From: Lachnospiraceae bacterium UBA7182
GTDB lineage: Bacteria; Bacillota; Clostridia; Lachnospirales; Lachnospiraceae
Length of the DNA: 13,339 nucleotides
NCBI GenBank assembly: GCA_002491115.1
Contig: DKVI01000068.1
Span: forward strand, 1-13,339
Direction: 5' to 3'
Under the pieces are notes generated by a model. The model ran no database searches and was not told the origin of the DNA. It saw only the letters and a list, made by a program, of their open reading frames with translations. Below, in pieces: positions 1 to 7,494 of this stretch (the first letter of the stretch is position 1; the number at the start of each line of letters is the position of its first letter). A program made the position numbers and the translations under genes.

Positions 1-356
1 AGGCAAATACAAACTTTAAAAAGGGTGTATATAGCGCAACCAGCGGTCGTATTACTGTAACCGGTACAGATACCACGAACTCCAACCAGGCAGTCAGCCG
101 TATTAACAACGCAATCAATGTCGTATCTACCTACCGTGCTAAACTCGGTGCTGCACAGAACAGACTGGAGCATACGGTTAACAACCTGAAAGTTACATCC
201 GAGAACATCACCGCTGCTGAGAGCCGTATCCGTGATACAGATATGGCAGACGAGATTACTGCATTCACGAAGAACAACATTCTTCTGCAGGCATCTCAGT
301 CCATGCTGGCACAGTCCAACTCTGTACCGCAGAGTATCCTGAGCCTGATCCAGTAA
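1..356 (+). CDS. fliC: Flagellin, C-terminal part (5' end outside window)
   Basis: This is the 3' end of a flagellin gene; the first complete codon starts at base 3 and TAA lies at 354-356. Flagellin is exported by the flagellar type III system and polymerises into the filament. The visible ~117 residues include the conserved C-terminal D1/D0 helices: a YRAKLGAAQNRLEHTVNNL-type segment, then SENITAAESRIRDTDMA, then a terminal helix ending QSILSLIQ. These are family hallmarks, and the D0 tail is needed for export and FliD-capped assembly. Codon use is strongly biased (CTG, AAC, CGT, ATC, GGT), as expected for a very highly expressed protein and unlike the downstream genes. The variable surface domain and promoter lie upstream of the window. 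The adjacent glycosyltransferase operon suggests it is the glycosylated substrate. The gene name (fliC/hag/flaA) varies by species. Confidence 0.96.
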   Translation, partial: ANTNFKKGVYSATSGRITVTGTDTTNSNQAVSRINNAINVVSTYRAKLGAAQNRLEHTVNNLKVTSENITAAESRIRDTDMADEITAFTKNNILLQASQSMLAQSNSVPQSILSLIQ

Positions 357-391
357 TCCGGCAGGGCAGACGTAATGATCACATAAATTCC

Positions 392-414
392 GGGCCTGAC
401 GTTCAGTCGGGCCC
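392..414 (+). other. 3'-UTR hairpin after flagellin, no U-tract
   Basis: A 9-bp stem (GGGCCTGAC at 392-400 with GTCGGGCCC at 406-414, one G-U pair) closes a 5-nt loop 35 bases after the flagellin stop. No run of T follows, so it is not a standard intrinsic terminator. It may protect the 3' end of an abundant flagellin mRNA or pause polymerase ahead of the true terminator 20 bases later. Confidence 0.6.
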
Positions 415-432
415 ATATAACAGGGCCTTGTT

Positions 433-475
433 AAAAAAGCCATTTCCGAAGCATATGCTTGGAAAATGGCTTTTT
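433..475. terminator. Bidirectional intrinsic terminator
   Basis: A long inverted repeat: AAAAAGCCATTT on the left pairs with AAATGGCTTTTT on the right, with an inner AAGC-ATAT-GCTT stem and a small imperfect internal loop. It has an A-run on one flank and a T-run on the other, so it can terminate both flagellin (+) and the convergent ATPase gene, which ends at 481 (-). Confidence 0.88.
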
Positions 476-480
476 AATTT

Positions 481-2076
481 TCACACAACCGCCTCAATTA
501 ATAATTTTCCATCCAGACAGATCCTCTTCACCCCAATCTCTTTATTTTTGTTAAAATTAAAACTGAGCATATATCCTTTCGTAAGGTGATAGTCATTCAG
601 ATATCCGACCAATTGTTGTTGACCTCTTTTGTTGTATTCTTTCCCGTGCCAGATTTTAAGTTCACATACATATTGTTTTCCCAGGCAATCAACAATTACA
701 TCGGTTCTGCGCATATTTCGTGTGCGGGCTTCTATATAATAATTTCCCACTCCGTTTATGATGGGTTTTAGATAGAGAAGGAAAAAGCGCCGGCCATTTT
801 CTTCTATAAAAGATTCTTCTGCGTCTGCATAAATATCCGTGAAAGATTCTGTAAACCGCTCCAGAATTTTTTCAAAATCCAGTTCACCGTCACGGATGAA
901 CAGATTTTTATCTAAAGCGGCTGACTTATATATTTTACTATTCAATATTTCTTCTGATAAAAACCAGTTGTAAAGCCTTGTCTCAAAGATACGGTTTGCA
1001 ATCGCTACACTTCCCTGCACATGGTCCAGAAACCCGAACATCAGACCGACAGCGATCTCGTGGGTGTCCGAATTATAAGGAAAGCTTTCTCCTTTAAATA
1101 AAATACAATGCAGTATATTCTTTAATTCCGGATTATCGCATATTTTTTTTACCATATCGTCAAATAATGTGTTGGATTCCGTGAGAAGTATTTTGACTGC
1201 TTCCAGCAACCCATTTTTCGTCCAGGCAGAAGATCCTTCGGAAAAATCTGTCCGTTCAGGCAGCAATTCATCCATGATCTTACAAAGGCGCGATACAAGG
1301 AACGGATAGCCGGATGTATATTCGTAGATTAGCCCGGCGATGAAAGGAAGATCCATCCCTGTATGATGATCCTGCTCATACTCTTTTAACATGCCTTCTA
1401 TATCCGCCGTGTGGAAACTCATATCTACCGTAAAATCAGCGGCGATATTCCAGGGACTGTTATATTGGTGTGCAGAGTCAGGGCGCATCCGAAGTTTCAG
1501 ATTTTTAATATCATAGACACCTGATAAAATAACAGACTGGAAAGTTGGCTGTTTTTTCCGCTTCAAATATTTATCGCGCAGCATTCCCAGAAAAGAAAGA
1601 AAGAGCTTATGGCCACTCGCCTGGTCCACTTCGTCTATGATCAGTATGACAGGCCTGTCAGCTTCCCGGCACATTTCGGAAATAAAGTTCGAGAAGGTAA
1701 ACAAATTGATATCGGAAGATTCCGCATGACTCATCCGTGTACAAGTCGTCCTGGAAGCTTCTGAGATGCCGTTGGTTTCATGATAGGCAAGTGCGTTATC
1801 AAGGAGTCCATAGATACGCTGTATAAAAGCTTCTTCCTTTTCAAATACTGTTTCGCCCATGCCTTCAAAACTGATCGAAAACACAGCATATTTCTCTGAC
1901 AGCCGGTCAGCCAGCATATGAAGCGTCGTCGTCTTCCCATACTGGCGGGCTTTGTGAATCATGAAATATTCCCCCCGGCCAATCAGCTTCTCGATTTTTT
2001 GCAGCCGGCTTTCTATATTTACCATATAATGGTCTTCAGGATAACAGATTCCTGTTGTATTGAAATATTTTCCCAT
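481..2076 (-). CDS. AAA-like ATPase with C-terminal PD-(D/E)XK nuclease-like domain
   Basis: A 531-residue cytosolic protein with no signal or membrane segments. The N-terminal half is a P-loop ATPase: Walker A-like HKARQYGKTTT at 41-51 (first glycine replaced, as in several AAA-like families) and Walker B ILIIDEVDQ at 144-152. A C-terminal domain (about 405-531) carries a PD-(D/E)XK signature: IEARTRN, then D459, then ELK at 472-474, then QQLVGYL at 488-494. This architecture matches the widespread AAA-ATPase_like/PDDEXK_9 type proteins of gut bacteria, whose function is largely unknown; defence or mobile-element roles are suspected. The ATG is followed by MGKYFNTTG, a plausible family start. 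It is monocistronic, with its own promoter (about 2109-2138) and terminator. The DNA is AT-richer than the operon on its right, suggesting acquisition. It has no evident link to flagella. Confidence 0.82.
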   Translation of the reverse strand: MGKYFNTTGICYPEDHYMVNIESRLQKIEKLIGRGEYFMIHKARQYGKTTTLHMLADRLSEKYAVFSISFEGMGETVFEKEEAFIQRIYGLLDNALAYHETNGISEASRTTCTRMSHAESSDINLFTFSNFISEMCREADRPVILIIDEVDQASGHKLFLSFLGMLRDKYLKRKKQPTFQSVILSGVYDIKNLKLRMRPDSAHQYNSPWNIAADFTVDMSFHTADIEGMLKEYEQDHHTGMDLPFIAGLIYEYTSGYPFLVSRLCKIMDELLPERTDFSEGSSAWTKNGLLEAVKILLTESNTLFDDMVKKICDNPELKNILHCILFKGESFPYNSDTHEIAVGLMFGFLDHVQGSVAIANRIFETRLYNWFLSEEILNSKIYKSAALDKNLFIRDGELDFEKILERFTESFTDIYADAEESFIEENGRRFFLLYLKPIINGVGNYYIEARTRNMRRTDVIVDCLGKQYVCELKIWHGKEYNKRGQQQLVGYLNDYHLTKGYMLSFNFNKNKEIGVKRICLDGKLLIEAVV

Positions 2077-2108
2077 AATTTTAACCCTGCTTATTTCCTT
2101 TGTTTTTC

Positions 2109-2138
2109 ATTATAACGGACTATATGTGTTGAAATCAA
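2109..2138 (-). promoter_or_regulatory. Sigma-A-like promoter of the ATPase gene
   Basis: On the minus strand, TTGATT (2133-2138) is followed after 18 bp by a perfect TATAAT (2109-2114), about 33 bp upstream of the ATG. The predicted leader is about 26 nt. Its -35 overlaps the -35 of the divergent glycosyltransferase promoter. Confidence 0.65.
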
Positions 2139-2157
2139 CCTTAATTTTTATTATAAT
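2129..2157 (+). promoter_or_regulatory. Sigma-A-like promoter of the glycosylation operon
   Basis: TTGAAA (2129-2134), a 17-bp spacer and TATAAT (2152-2157) give a near-consensus vegetative promoter. The start would be near 2164, leaving a leader of about 28 nt before the TTG start at 2192. It is not a flagellar sigma-D (TAAA-N15-GCCGATAT) promoter, so the operon is probably not under the late-flagellar sigma factor. Confidence 0.75.
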
Positions 2158-2176
2158 CAAATCAATACAAGATCTT

Positions 2177-2183
2177 AAGGAGG
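2177..2183 (+). promoter_or_regulatory. Ribosome binding site fixing a TTG start
   Basis: A perfect AAGGAGG lies 8 nt before TTG at 2192. No ATG or GTG is better placed; the next in-frame ATG (2228) would remove the conserved first beta-strand of the GT2 fold. Confidence 0.85.
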
Positions 2184-2191
2184 AATAGAAC

Positions 2192-3532
2192 TTGGGGGCA
2201 GGAAGGAAGATCCGTATATCCCAGTGTATGATCGTAAAAGACGAAGAAAAGAATATAGAGCGAGCCCTTTCCTGGGGAAAGGATATCATGTGGGAGCAGA
2301 TCGTGGTGGATACAGGTTCTTCGGACCGCACGGTGGAACTGGCGGAGAAAGCCGGCGCGAAGGTCTGTTATTTCCCGTGGACGGACGACTTCGCGGCGGC
2401 GAAGAATTATGCCATTGAGCAGGCATCAGGGGACTGGATCGCGTTTCTGGATGCCGACGAATATATGCGTCCGGAAGACGCCGGGAAACTTTTAAAAGTG
2501 CTGGAACAACTGCCTGAGGGGCGATTTGACGGGATTTCCACCGGATGGCAGCAGTTGGACGACGAAGGCAGCATCTTCTCCTCCGGCACTCAGATTCGCT
2601 TTTTTAAGAAGGATCCGGATATCCGTTACCGGAGAAGGATTCATGAGCAGCTGGAACGCATATCCGGCCGGGAGCTTCATGTGGGGGATGTCACGAAAGA
2701 ATTGTCCATCTTTCATACAGGATATCAGAAAGAAGCCATGGAAAAAAAAGGCAGAGAGGGAAGAAACAGACGACTGATCAGGCGGGAACTGGAGGACCAT
2801 CCGGACGATTATGAGATGCTGGGCTATATGGGAGATGAGTGCATGGCTGACGGAGAGGCGGCGCAGGCGGAAAACTGGTACCGCCGGGCGGTTTTACACA
2901 TGCCGGAGGATGTGCGGGAAGACAATCAGCGCGCCGCCGTCAGTTTTACCCGGCTTTTGATGCTCCTCTCTGACAAAGAAGAAACGCAGCCGGAAGAGAT
3001 CTTAAGCGTCTATGCGCGGGCGGTGGAGGCGTTTCCGAAAGAAGCGGATTTTGATTATATTTCAGGCCGGTTTTACGCGAAGCGGGGACGGGCCGGGGAA
3101 GCGGCTGTCTATCTGGAAACAGCCGTAAACAAACTGGAAGCATATGGCTGTAATAATAAAGCGCTTCTGCTGGCGGGGAATCTTCTGGAGACTTACGGCC
3201 TGCTGGTGAAGTGCTGTTATGAAGCGGGGGAACTGGAGAAGTGTGTCAATTACGGCGTTCAGTATCTAAGATACAATAAGTATGGGATGGACGTGCTGTC
3301 GCGGGTGTTAAGGTCGCTCCTTCCCGACATTGAGGAGCATTCGTTCAGGGGACAGCAGGCGAATCAGGCGGTGTTTGATTTCCTGTTGAACCTTTATGAC
3401 GGAAAGGACCTGAAAGACCGCCTTTTTCTGGTAAAATCTGCCCGTATGTCAGACCGGGCGGATTTTGCCGCGTACGCGGCGGAGCGTCTGTTTACGCCGA
3501 CGGAACGGGAAAAGCTGAAAGACTATATATAA
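2192..3532 (+). CDS. GT2 glycosyltransferase with TPR-like tail, copy 1
   Basis: A 446-residue cytosolic family 2 (GT-A fold) glycosyltransferase, first gene of the operon. Such enzymes transfer a sugar from a nucleotide-sugar donor. Residues 8-100 hold the donor site: ISQCMIVKDEEKNIERAL, then VVDTGSSDRT (D40), then FLDADEY with the metal-binding D87-A-D89. An RRIHEQL segment near 150 marks the acceptor side of the fold. From about 195 the protein is helical and TPR-like, beginning with a HPDDYEMLGYMGDE motif; such tails often dock protein acceptors. The N-terminal domain resembles enzymes that glycosylate peptides or proteins (SunS-like) and those found in clostridial flagellin loci. It starts with TTG behind a strong SD. 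It is the most diverged of the three copies, for example WTDDFAAAKNYAIEQASGDW against AQYEW in the others. Flagellin as acceptor is inferred from context. Confidence 0.88.
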   Translation: MGAGRKIRISQCMIVKDEEKNIERALSWGKDIMWEQIVVDTGSSDRTVELAEKAGAKVCYFPWTDDFAAAKNYAIEQASGDWIAFLDADEYMRPEDAGKLLKVLEQLPEGRFDGISTGWQQLDDEGSIFSSGTQIRFFKKDPDIRYRRRIHEQLERISGRELHVGDVTKELSIFHTGYQKEAMEKKGREGRNRRLIRRELEDHPDDYEMLGYMGDECMADGEAAQAENWYRRAVLHMPEDVREDNQRAAVSFTRLLMLLSDKEETQPEEILSVYARAVEAFPKEADFDYISGRFYAKRGRAGEAAVYLETAVNKLEAYGCNNKALLLAGNLLETYGLLVKCCYEAGELEKCVNYGVQYLRYNKYGMDVLSRVLRSLLPDIEEHSFRGQQANQAVFDFLLNLYDGKDLKDRLFLVKSARMSDRADFAAYAAERLFTPTEREKLKDYI

Positions 3533-3548
3533 CAAGGAGGGAAAAGCT

Positions 3549-4889
3549 GTGAAAAGACCTGACAGAGCAAGAATTTCTCAGTGTATGATCGTAAAAAATG
3601 AAGAAAAAGTCATAGAGAAAGCCCTTTCCTGGGGAAAAGGAATCGTATCAGAGCAGATCGTGGTGGATACCGGTTCCACGGACCGGACCGTGGAGATCGC
3701 CGAGCGGATGGGGGCGAAGGTGTACCATTTTGAATGGATTGATGATTTTGCCGCCGCTAAAAATTATGCCATCGAGCAGGCGCAGTATGAGTGGATCGCG
3801 TTTCTGGACGCGGACGAATACTTTCCGCCGGAGGACGCCCTGCGACTTTTACAGTGTGTCAAAGACCTGCATGACACGCCGACGAAGGGAATCCTGACCG
3901 GCCGTATCAATGTGGACAATACGGGAAAAGTCATGGCAATTAATACCCAGCTTCGTGTGTTCCGCAATATCCCTGCCATCCGGTATATCAGACGCATCCA
4001 TGAGCATCTGACCATGTTGGACGGGCGGCCCATGCACCTGTCTGACGCGGTGGAACAGATCAACATGTATCATACAGGCTACGGGGAAGAAGAAAACGCC
4101 AAAAAAGCAGGCCGGAACTTAAAACTGATCAAACAGGAGCTGGAAGAACATCCGGACGACTATGAGATGTGGGGGTATCTTGGCCAGGAATATGAGATCC
4201 GGGAAGAGTGGGAGGAAGGCGAAAAGGCATTCAGAAAAGCCATGGAGCTGATGCCGGATTCAGAGAAGGGAAGCTACGACGTGCCCACATCCCTGACAGC
4301 CCTTCGTCTTCTGGAATGTGTCATTCGCCGCAAGGTGGTGGACGACGACGCAATCCAGGAGGTTTATCAGATGATCACGGATATCTGGCCAGAGGAAGCG
4401 GATTACGATTATACGCTGGGGAAATATTATGCGATCCATGAAGATTTTGTAAGAGGCGAGAAACACCTTATAAGGGCCATGGAGCTTCTGGAACGTTACG
4501 GCAATACATCCAAAGCCATGATGCTGTGCGGGGAGATTTTAAAGGCCTATGAACTGTTGGCCATATGCTGTTATAATAACAGGCATTTTTCGGAGTGTGT
4601 GCGGTACGCGACGCTGCTTTTGCGGGAGGATTCCCAGTTGATGAGTACAGCTATGGTGCTGCTTCGTGCTTTCAGGGATGATGAGGGGACCGCCGCGAAA
4701 GGCGAGCAGGGTATCCGGGAGGTTCTGACATTTTTAGGGAATTTCTATGACCTTCATTCGCTAAAAGACAGGCTCTTTATTCTGGGAGCCGCTCAGGCGG
4801 CCCAGTATCCCGGACTGATCCTTGCTGTTCGGGGGTTGTTTACCCCGGAAGAGCTGGCAGCCGTAGACCAGGCCATGAGCCGCAGATGA
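3549..4889 (+). CDS. GT2 glycosyltransferase with TPR-like tail, copy 2
   Basis: A 446-residue paralogue of the preceding gene, exactly the same length. The start is GTG at 3549, set by AAGGAGG (3534-3540) 8 nt upstream; that site begins one base after the previous stop, so the two are probably translated together. The GT-A motifs are VVDTGSTDRT (D40) and FLDADEY (D87, D89), with RRIHEHL near 150 and IYHTGY-like MYHTGYGEE near 175. The TPR-like tail from about 193 starts with HPDDYEMWGYLGQEY. It ends FTPEELAAVDQAMSRR, a tail that aligns with the domain boundary inside the next gene. It is closer to copy 3 than to copy 1, including a 32-nt identical stretch (3759-3790 with 5092-5123). The role is probably transfer of one sugar in the flagellin glycan; donor unknown. 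Confidence 0.88.
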   Translation: MKRPDRARISQCMIVKNEEKVIEKALSWGKGIVSEQIVVDTGSTDRTVEIAERMGAKVYHFEWIDDFAAAKNYAIEQAQYEWIAFLDADEYFPPEDALRLLQCVKDLHDTPTKGILTGRINVDNTGKVMAINTQLRVFRNIPAIRYIRRIHEHLTMLDGRPMHLSDAVEQINMYHTGYGEEENAKKAGRNLKLIKQELEEHPDDYEMWGYLGQEYEIREEWEEGEKAFRKAMELMPDSEKGSYDVPTSLTALRLLECVIRRKVVDDDAIQEVYQMITDIWPEEADYDYTLGKYYAIHEDFVRGEKHLIRAMELLERYGNTSKAMMLCGEILKAYELLAICCYNNRHFSECVRYATLLLREDSQLMSTAMVLLRAFRDDEGTAAKGEQGIREVLTFLGNFYDLHSLKDRLFILGAAQAAQYPGLILAVRGLFTPEELAAVDQAMSRR

Positions 4890-4902
4890 AAGGAATGTTT
4901 GC

Positions 4903-7485
4903 ATGATATCCCAGTGCATGATTGTCAAAAATGAAGAAAAAAATATAGAGAAAGCCCTTTCCTGGGGGAAGGGGATCGTATCGGAGCAGATCGTGGTGGA
5001 CACAGGCTCCACGGACCGGACTGTGGAGATCGCAGAAAAAATGGGGGCGAAAGTCTGTCACTTTGCGTGGATCGACGATTTTGCCGCCGCCAAAAATTAT
5101 GCCATCGAGCAGGCGCAGTATGAATGGATCGCGTTTTTGGACGCAGATGAGTATTTTCTGCCCGAAGACGCAGAGAAACTCCCGGCTCTTTTGCAGGAGA
5201 TTCAGGATACCGTTTACAATGGCGTTGCCACCGGATGGCTGCACCTGGACGCAAAAGGCAACATAACCCAGGCGGATACACAGATACGGATTTTCCGCAA
5301 CCTGCCGGGGCTTAGATACGAAAGAAGAGTGCATGAGTACCTGACATTGGATCACGTCCCCATACGGGTCATCGAGAAAGTAAACGAGCTTGGCATCTAT
5401 CATACAGGTTATGTGGAGGCGGTGCAGCAGAAGAAAGTCGCAAGTAAACGGAATCTGAACCTGCTTCTGGCGGAATTAAAGGACCATCCGGACGACTATG
5501 AGATGTGGGGGTATCTTGGCAATGAATACGACGCCATGGAACTGTTCGGTCAGGCAAAAGAAGCATACCAAAAAGCCATTTCGTTTATGCCGGAAGTACT
5601 GGCGGAAGGACGGCACGGCGCGGCGGCTTTAACTTTTCTCAGATATCTGAATCTTCTGGCTTTCCGGGATATGGCCGCGGAAGAAGAAATTCTGGCTCTC
5701 TATGGGCAGGCCGTCCGCCATATGCCAAAAGAAGGTGACTATGATTATATTATAGGGGAATATTATGCTGCCAACGGTAACTACCGGAAAGCGGAATATC
5801 ATATCCGGCGGTCCCTGGAACTTCTGGAAACATATGGAAATATGGTTTTGTCCGCCGTTGTCTCCGGAAAAATCATGAAAGCCTACGAGCTGCTTGCAAT
5901 CTGCTGCTATAATAATCATAATCTGGCGGACTGTGTTAAATTTACCACGGCGCTTCTGAAAGAGAATCCGTATTTGATGAGCACCCTTTTGCTGATGGTA
6001 TCCGCCTTTGGCCGGGACGAATCTACCTCTAAAGCGGGCATATCAGGAGCCGCGCAGGTAGCGGCGTTCCTTGGAAGCAATTTTTACAATTTTCAGTCTT
6101 TAAAAGACCGCCTGTTCGTCCTCCGGGCTTCCATGGCGGCAGGATATGAAGCGCTGACTTCGGTTATGCGGGGGACGTTTACGGAGCAGGAGCTGGTGGC
6201 CGTGGACAGATCTTTAAGCCATGAAAACAGAGAAACAGGTCCGTCTGAGGCCGATAAGGCAAATAAGAGCCTTCGGATCGTCTTATTTTATTCGGAAGTG
6301 GAGTCCTTTAATTTTTTCACGGATCAGCTGGACGGGGAGTTTAAGAAACGGGGACATAAGACATATATCTTTGACCTGCGGATGCCTGCCGAAGAAGATG
6401 TGCATTCCAAAGCGAATTTTGAGCGTTTTCTGTCAGAGGGCGTGGATATGGCCGTCTGCTTTGATGCCCTGGGCATAAGGGAAGATCTGTATCCCGGGAT
6501 CAATCAGATCTGGGACCGGCTCCATACGGCTGTCATGGACATTTTTATGGATGCGCCGACCCGGTTTTTCCCGGCATTTGCCGCGCTGCCCGGGCAGTAT
6601 TTTATGTTCTGCTGCGACCGGGACCATGTGGATTATATGAAAAGACATTATGCAAAGACGGTGAAGAACGTCACTTTTATGCCCCATGCAGGCGTTATGC
6701 CTGCCGGACAGGTGCCGCCGATTCCTTATAACGAACGAAAATATGACATTTTATTCTGCGGCACATACTACCGCCCGGAAGATAAATTTGTCGATTTAAA
6801 ACAGGAGCTTGCACAGGCCTTTCCGGGAGATACGGCCATGTATCAGTTTTATGAATATATGTACCAGAATCTGAAGGAGGACGCAGGTCTTAGTATCGAG
6901 CAGGCCGCCCTTGTCACCGCGGACAGGATTGGCTGGACGATTCCGGAAGATTTTATGGAAGCTTTGATGTACTGCGCGGAATCCGTGGACTGGGCTGTGC
7001 GCATGTACCAGAGGGAGCGTGTGATCGCTGTCCTTGCGGATGCAGGGCTTACCGTGCATCTTCTGGGAAGAGGCTGGGAGAACCATCCCTGCGCGGGGCG
7101 TGCCAATGTATACCGCATTGATGACCGCATTCCGTACGGGCAGACGCTTTCGTATATGGCGGATGCGAAGATTACCCTGAACGTGATGCCGTGGTTCAAA
7201 AACGGCACTCACGACCGCATCTTTAACGCGATGCTGCAGCGCTCGGTACCTCTTACGGACGCAAGCGGCTGGATCAGGGAGCATTTTACGGACGGAGTGG
7301 ATATTGCTCTGTACGATCTGGAACATCTGGACAGGCTGTCGGGAATTGCGGCGCGTCTTTTGGAAGACGAAAGTTATGCCGGTTCTGTCATCGAGGCCGG
7401 TTATAAGAGGGCCACAGAGGGTTTTACCTGGTCTGACTGTGCGGATCGGCTATTGGAAACTGTGAATCAGGCGGATGCAGGATAG
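4903..7485 (+). CDS. Bifunctional glycosyltransferase: GT2/TPR copy 3 fused to CgeB/DUF3880-type GT
   Basis: An 860-residue two-enzyme fusion. Residues 1-435 are the third GT2 paralogue: ISQCMIVKNEEKNIEKAL, VVDTGSTDRT (D33), FLDADEY (D80, D82), RRVHEYL, and a TPR-like tail with HPDDYEMWGYLGNEY. A short polar linker (about 436-452, rich in E, S, K) follows. Residues 453-860 form a GT-B-like unit: a Rossmann-type start (IVLFYSEVESFNFFTDQL), ILFCGTYYRPEDKF near 616, LLGRGWENHPC near 720, then NVMPWFKNGTHDRIFNAML and RSVPLTDASGW, ending in helices with GFTWSDCADRLL. The last part matches the Glycos_transf_1_2/CgeB-like family. The start is ATG with AAAGGA about 8 nt upstream, 13 bp after copy 2; it lacks the 7-residue N-terminal extension of copies 1 and 2. 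Two successive sugar transfers by one polypeptide are likely but not proven. Confidence 0.88.
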   Translation: MISQCMIVKNEEKNIEKALSWGKGIVSEQIVVDTGSTDRTVEIAEKMGAKVCHFAWIDDFAAAKNYAIEQAQYEWIAFLDADEYFLPEDAEKLPALLQEIQDTVYNGVATGWLHLDAKGNITQADTQIRIFRNLPGLRYERRVHEYLTLDHVPIRVIEKVNELGIYHTGYVEAVQQKKVASKRNLNLLLAELKDHPDDYEMWGYLGNEYDAMELFGQAKEAYQKAISFMPEVLAEGRHGAAALTFLRYLNLLAFRDMAAEEEILALYGQAVRHMPKEGDYDYIIGEYYAANGNYRKAEYHIRRSLELLETYGNMVLSAVVSGKIMKAYELLAICCYNNHNLADCVKFTTALLKENPYLMSTLLLMVSAFGRDESTSKAGISGAAQVAAFLGSNFYNFQSLKDRLFVLRASMAAGYEALTSVMRGTFTEQELVAVDRSLSHENRETGPSEADKANKSLRIVLFYSEVESFNFFTDQLDGEFKKRGHKTYIFDLRMPAEEDVHSKANFERFLSEGVDMAVCFDALGIREDLYPGINQIWDRLHTAVMDIFMDAPTRFFPAFAALPGQYFMFCCDRDHVDYMKRHYAKTVKNVTFMPHAGVMPAGQVPPIPYNERKYDILFCGTYYRPEDKFVDLKQELAQAFPGDTAMYQFYEYMYQNLKEDAGLSIEQAALVTADRIGWTIPEDFMEALMYCAESVDWAVRMYQRERVIAVLADAGLTVHLLGRGWENHPCAGRANVYRIDDRIPYGQTLSYMADAKITLNVMPWFKNGTHDRIFNAMLQRSVPLTDASGWIREHFTDGVDIALYDLEHLDRLSGIAARLLEDESYAGSVIEAGYKRATEGFTWSDCADRLLETVNQADAG

Positions 7486-7494
7486 GGGAGGGAT

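Noticed and set aside
2192..5000. Calling the GT2 genes SunS peptide S-glycosyltransferases
   Set aside because: The N-terminal motifs are similar, but there is no bacteriocin gene or exporter nearby and the flagellar context points to a protein glycan instead.
4840..5403. Minus-strand frame of 187 codons, and similar long antisense frames at 6796-7326, 8263-8778 and 9443-9961
   Set aside because: All lie opposite glycosyltransferase or methyltransferase coding sequence with clear motifs; the antisense products are Cys/His/Pro-rich, typical of shadow frames.
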